Assembly (NCBI GenBank): GCA_030524055.1
Contig: JAUNHH010000001.1
Span: forward strand, 172,156-236,155
Length of the DNA: 64,000 bases
DNA from: Actinomycetaceae bacterium
GTDB taxonomy: Bacteria > Actinomycetota > Actinomycetes > Actinomycetales > Actinomycetaceae
Reading direction: 5' to 3'
The notes beneath the pieces were generated by a model. That model did no database searches, was not told where the DNA came from, and saw nothing but the letters and a program-made list of their open reading frames with translations. Positions 62,242 to 64,000 of the stretch are shown here, in pieces. Every line of letters begins with the position of its first letter. Positions within the stretch are counted from its first letter, which is position 1. Position numbers and translations under genes: made by a program.

Positions 62242-63138
62242 TTAAAGGGTATTCAGCGCCGCCAAAATCGCCTCCGCTGCCGTGTCGCTGAGCCGTCCCG
62301 CAGCGTGTAAACGCATCGTCGTGCGGCGAGTCATATAGGCGTAAGTATCGAGGATCTCGTCGGCCCCTTCGCCACCCGCAGCAAGGTCACCCAAGGCACG
62401 TATATGTTCAGCCACAGTGCCAGCGTCACCACGGGGGATCGGCCCTGAAATGGCGTTATCCCCTTCTCGCAAAGCCCGGTCGAGGGCAGCAGAAAAGAGG
62501 GGCGCCGCAAAATGGCCCGGCTCGTCAACTCCTGCAGCGCGCAAGGTGTCGAGGGATTGCAACACGAGTGTGGCCAGATGGTTGGCCCCGTGAGTGAGCG
62601 CCGCATGGTAGGCAACCCGATCATTTTCGGCGATATCGACGGGTTCGCCGCCAAGTTCGACCACAAGGGCATGCGCAATCGGCAGGAAAGGAGCAGGGGC
62701 GGTCACCGCAAAAGGCGTCCCCACCAGGCGCGCTACATCCGCAGACCAACCGGTAAACGTCATTGCCGGGTGGATAGCTAATGGAATCGCCCCTGCTCGC
62801 GTGGCCGGATCGAGTAAAGCAATCCCATGCGCTCCCGACAAATGCGCAACCAACTGTCCCACTTTCCACGCGCCCAAATCAGCCAGTCCCGAGACCAGGG
62901 GGCCAATTTGGTCGTCAGGCACAGCAAGGATGACCAATTCGGATTCATTGACGAGGGCGGGAACCTCTGTGATTGGAACGCCGGGCAGCATGGCGTCAGC
63001 ACGTTCACGAGACTCCGGCGACGAGGCGGATACGCCAATAATCTCGTGGCCAACCGAGCGTAAAGCGGAGGCAATAACCGGGCCCACATGTCCCATTCCG
63101 ATCACGCCAATACTGAGCCGCCCGCTGCGTTGTTGCAT
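62242..63138 (-). CDS. DUF2520-type Rossmann-like oxidoreductase
   Basis: A 298-residue protein with an N-terminal NAD(P)-binding Rossmann fold (IGVIGMGHVGPVIASAL) and a C-terminal helical DUF2520 domain (HPAMTFTG, AYHAALTHGANHLATL). Members sit beside panC in many actinobacteria and resemble ketopantoate reductase (PanE), so a role in pantoate supply is plausible but unproven. It is adjacent to panC (no gap) and follows the bPH2 gene by 1 bp. Confidence 0.88.
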   Translation of the reverse strand: MQQRSGRLSIGVIGMGHVGPVIASALRSVGHEIIGVSASSPESRERADAMLPGVPITEVPALVNESELVILAVPDDQIGPLVSGLADLGAWKVGQLVAHLSGAHGIALLDPATRAGAIPLAIHPAMTFTGWSADVARLVGTPFAVTAPAPFLPIAHALVVELGGEPVDIAENDRVAYHAALTHGANHLATLVLQSLDTLRAAGVDEPGHFAAPLFSAALDRALREGDNAISGPIPRGDAGTVAEHIRALGDLAAGGEGADEILDTYAYMTRRTTMRLHAAGRLSDTAAEAILAALNTL

Positions 63139-63139
63139 T

Positions 63140-64000
63140 CTAGAAACCGCCTGGTTGTGGTGTGCTGTCGCTATCGTGTCCCTGTTCGGGACCGATTGCC
63201 TGGACTACCCGTGCCATCCAATGTTCTGGCGGCTCGGCTGCACGGCGCTGCCTGGACATTTCCACAAGGCGCGCACTTAACACGCTCGCGCTCGCCACAT
63301 CAATATGCAGCACTTTCGCTTTAACAAGCCCCGCAACAAGGTCCATTCGCACATTCGCTAAACCTAGTTGCCGCAATATCGGCCCTTGATCAATGGTGGC
63401 GGATTGAAGGCGTTCAACGGGAGCCAGAACCAGGGTTTGATAAATGCGCCCATTACGAATAGCCAAAACAGTATCCGTTAAAGCAAATGCGCGACGCCCC
63501 TGCACAATGGGGTCAATAATTTTTGCCGAGGGCGGGGCAGCTCTAAACCACTGGCCGGAATTCTTCCCATTAAATGCCTCCTCTAAGAATGAGTGCGGAT
63601 CAGGAACACCTAAATCGCGCACTACCAGCCACAAAGCGAGTTCTGCTTCTTCACGTGTACCAACAGGGAGGAGCACTTGCTCGAGCATTTGGCTGTTTTC
63701 TTCATTGTGATCCACAGTGGCACCGGCTTTTAAAATGGTGACTCGATACCACCCTAAACGTCGCCATAATAGGGGCCGGGAAATCCGAATAGCGTGTACG
63801 CGGCGAGGGGGAATAGTTTGTGCACGCGTGTCGGTAAGCCCTCTACGCACGCGAATGCCGTCAGGAGAAACGGCCGCTTTAAAGCCGAACTCCCCGGCAA
63901 ATCGCGACCACATAAATGTGAGCGCACCAGCAAAGCCGCCAAACATACCCCATAGTGCATTCAGTGACGCCCAGCCCACGTGACTAAAGGCGATCACGAA
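63140..64000 (-). CDS. bPH2 (YdbT-like) membrane protein, partial at window end
   Basis: The 5' end lies beyond the window. The visible C-terminal part of about 285 residues starts in a hydrophobic segment, then shows one bacterial PH-like domain (AVSPDGIRVRRGLTDTRAQTIPPRRVHAIRISRPLLWRRLGWYRVTI) and a second (RRAFALTDTVLAIRNGRIYQTLVLAPVERLQSATIDQGPILRQLGLANVRMDLV). This is the layout of YdbT/YdbS bPH2 proteins that precede DUF2520 and panC in actinobacteria. Their function is unclear. A copy of the dispersed word lies inside (63527), between the two domains. Confidence 0.88.
   Translation of the reverse strand, partial: FVIAFSHVGWASLNALWGMFGGFAGALTFMWSRFAGEFGFKAAVSPDGIRVRRGLTDTRAQTIPPRRVHAIRISRPLLWRRLGWYRVTILKAGATVDHNEENSQMLEQVLLPVGTREEAELALWLVVRDLGVPDPHSFLEEAFNGKNSGQWFRAAPPSAKIIDPIVQGRRAFALTDTVLAIRNGRIYQTLVLAPVERLQSATIDQGPILRQLGLANVRMDLVAGLVKAKVLHIDVASASVLSARLVEMSRQRRAAEPPEHWMARVVQAIGPEQGHDSDSTPQPGGF

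Noticed and set aside
1-64000. tRNA, rRNA or tmRNA genes
   Set aside because: I scanned the gaps for cloverleaf signatures such as GGTTCGA.TCC and found none; tRNAscan-SE would be decisive.

Overview
The window looks like a chromosomal segment of a high-GC Gram-positive bacterium, most likely of the Actinomycetaceae (Actinomyces/Schaalia-like). The grounds are a menaquinone gene set of mycobacterial type, a BldC-like regulator, a 32-residue bS22-type ribosomal protein, DisA beside RadA, and the actinobacterial order dacB - DUF2342-like - tilS - hpt - ftsH - folE - folP - folB/K - DUF3180. The genus is an inference; no rRNA or tRNA gene was seen.

Layout. 0.2-16 kb: an HtrA-type protease, then menaquinone genes split over both strands (menD, menC and menB on minus; menE and menA on plus), interrupted by a Ser/Pro-rich surface protein and a large helicase with membrane segments; an L,D-transpeptidase, a PLDc_N-like membrane protein and a histidine phosphatase follow. 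16-22 kb: bS22, BldC-like, TrkH-TrkA potassium uptake, disA, radA. 22.0-22.9 kb: a gene-free stretch packed with repeats. 22.9-34.6 kb: one long minus-strand run making folate, FtsH, Hpt, TilS and a PBP4-type carboxypeptidase. 34.7-35.2 kb: ppa.

35.7-55.3 kb is the accessory part. A 2066-residue Rhs/YD-repeat polymorphic toxin (DUF6531, YD repeats, Rhs core, Hint domain, C-terminal DRGH nuclease) overlaps by 4 bp the first of eleven tandem, same-strand genes. These belong to only three families: SUKH/SMI1-like proteins with two or four domains, pentapeptide-like beta-helix proteins of 251 residues, and alpha-helical proteins of about 370-390 residues. I read this as a toxin with its cognate immunity gene followed by an array of spare immunity genes. 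One duplicated unit (46.4-47.7 and 54.1-55.4 kb) retains its flanks, so segmental duplication has built the array. 55.5-64 kb: an NlpC/P60 hydrolase, metY-metX, a Phd/VapC toxin-antitoxin cassette enclosed by a duplicated 3' end of metX, then panC, a DUF2520-like protein and a partial bPH2 protein.

Four repeat systems cut across the genes. (1) A 12-14 bp word, ACGAGGGCGGGGC, occurs 26 times as an exact 12-mer core, in genes and between them, often as inverted pairs behind genes; the layout resembles DNA-uptake sequences. (2) Two mirrored arrays of a 9-bp word spaced exactly 19 bp apart around a 22-bp centre (1-92 and 22604-22757). (3) A 64-bp family with inverted ends, three copies. (4) A 74-bp family, two copies in opposite orientation. 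Full copies of word (1) are absent from the 13.5-kb immunity array.
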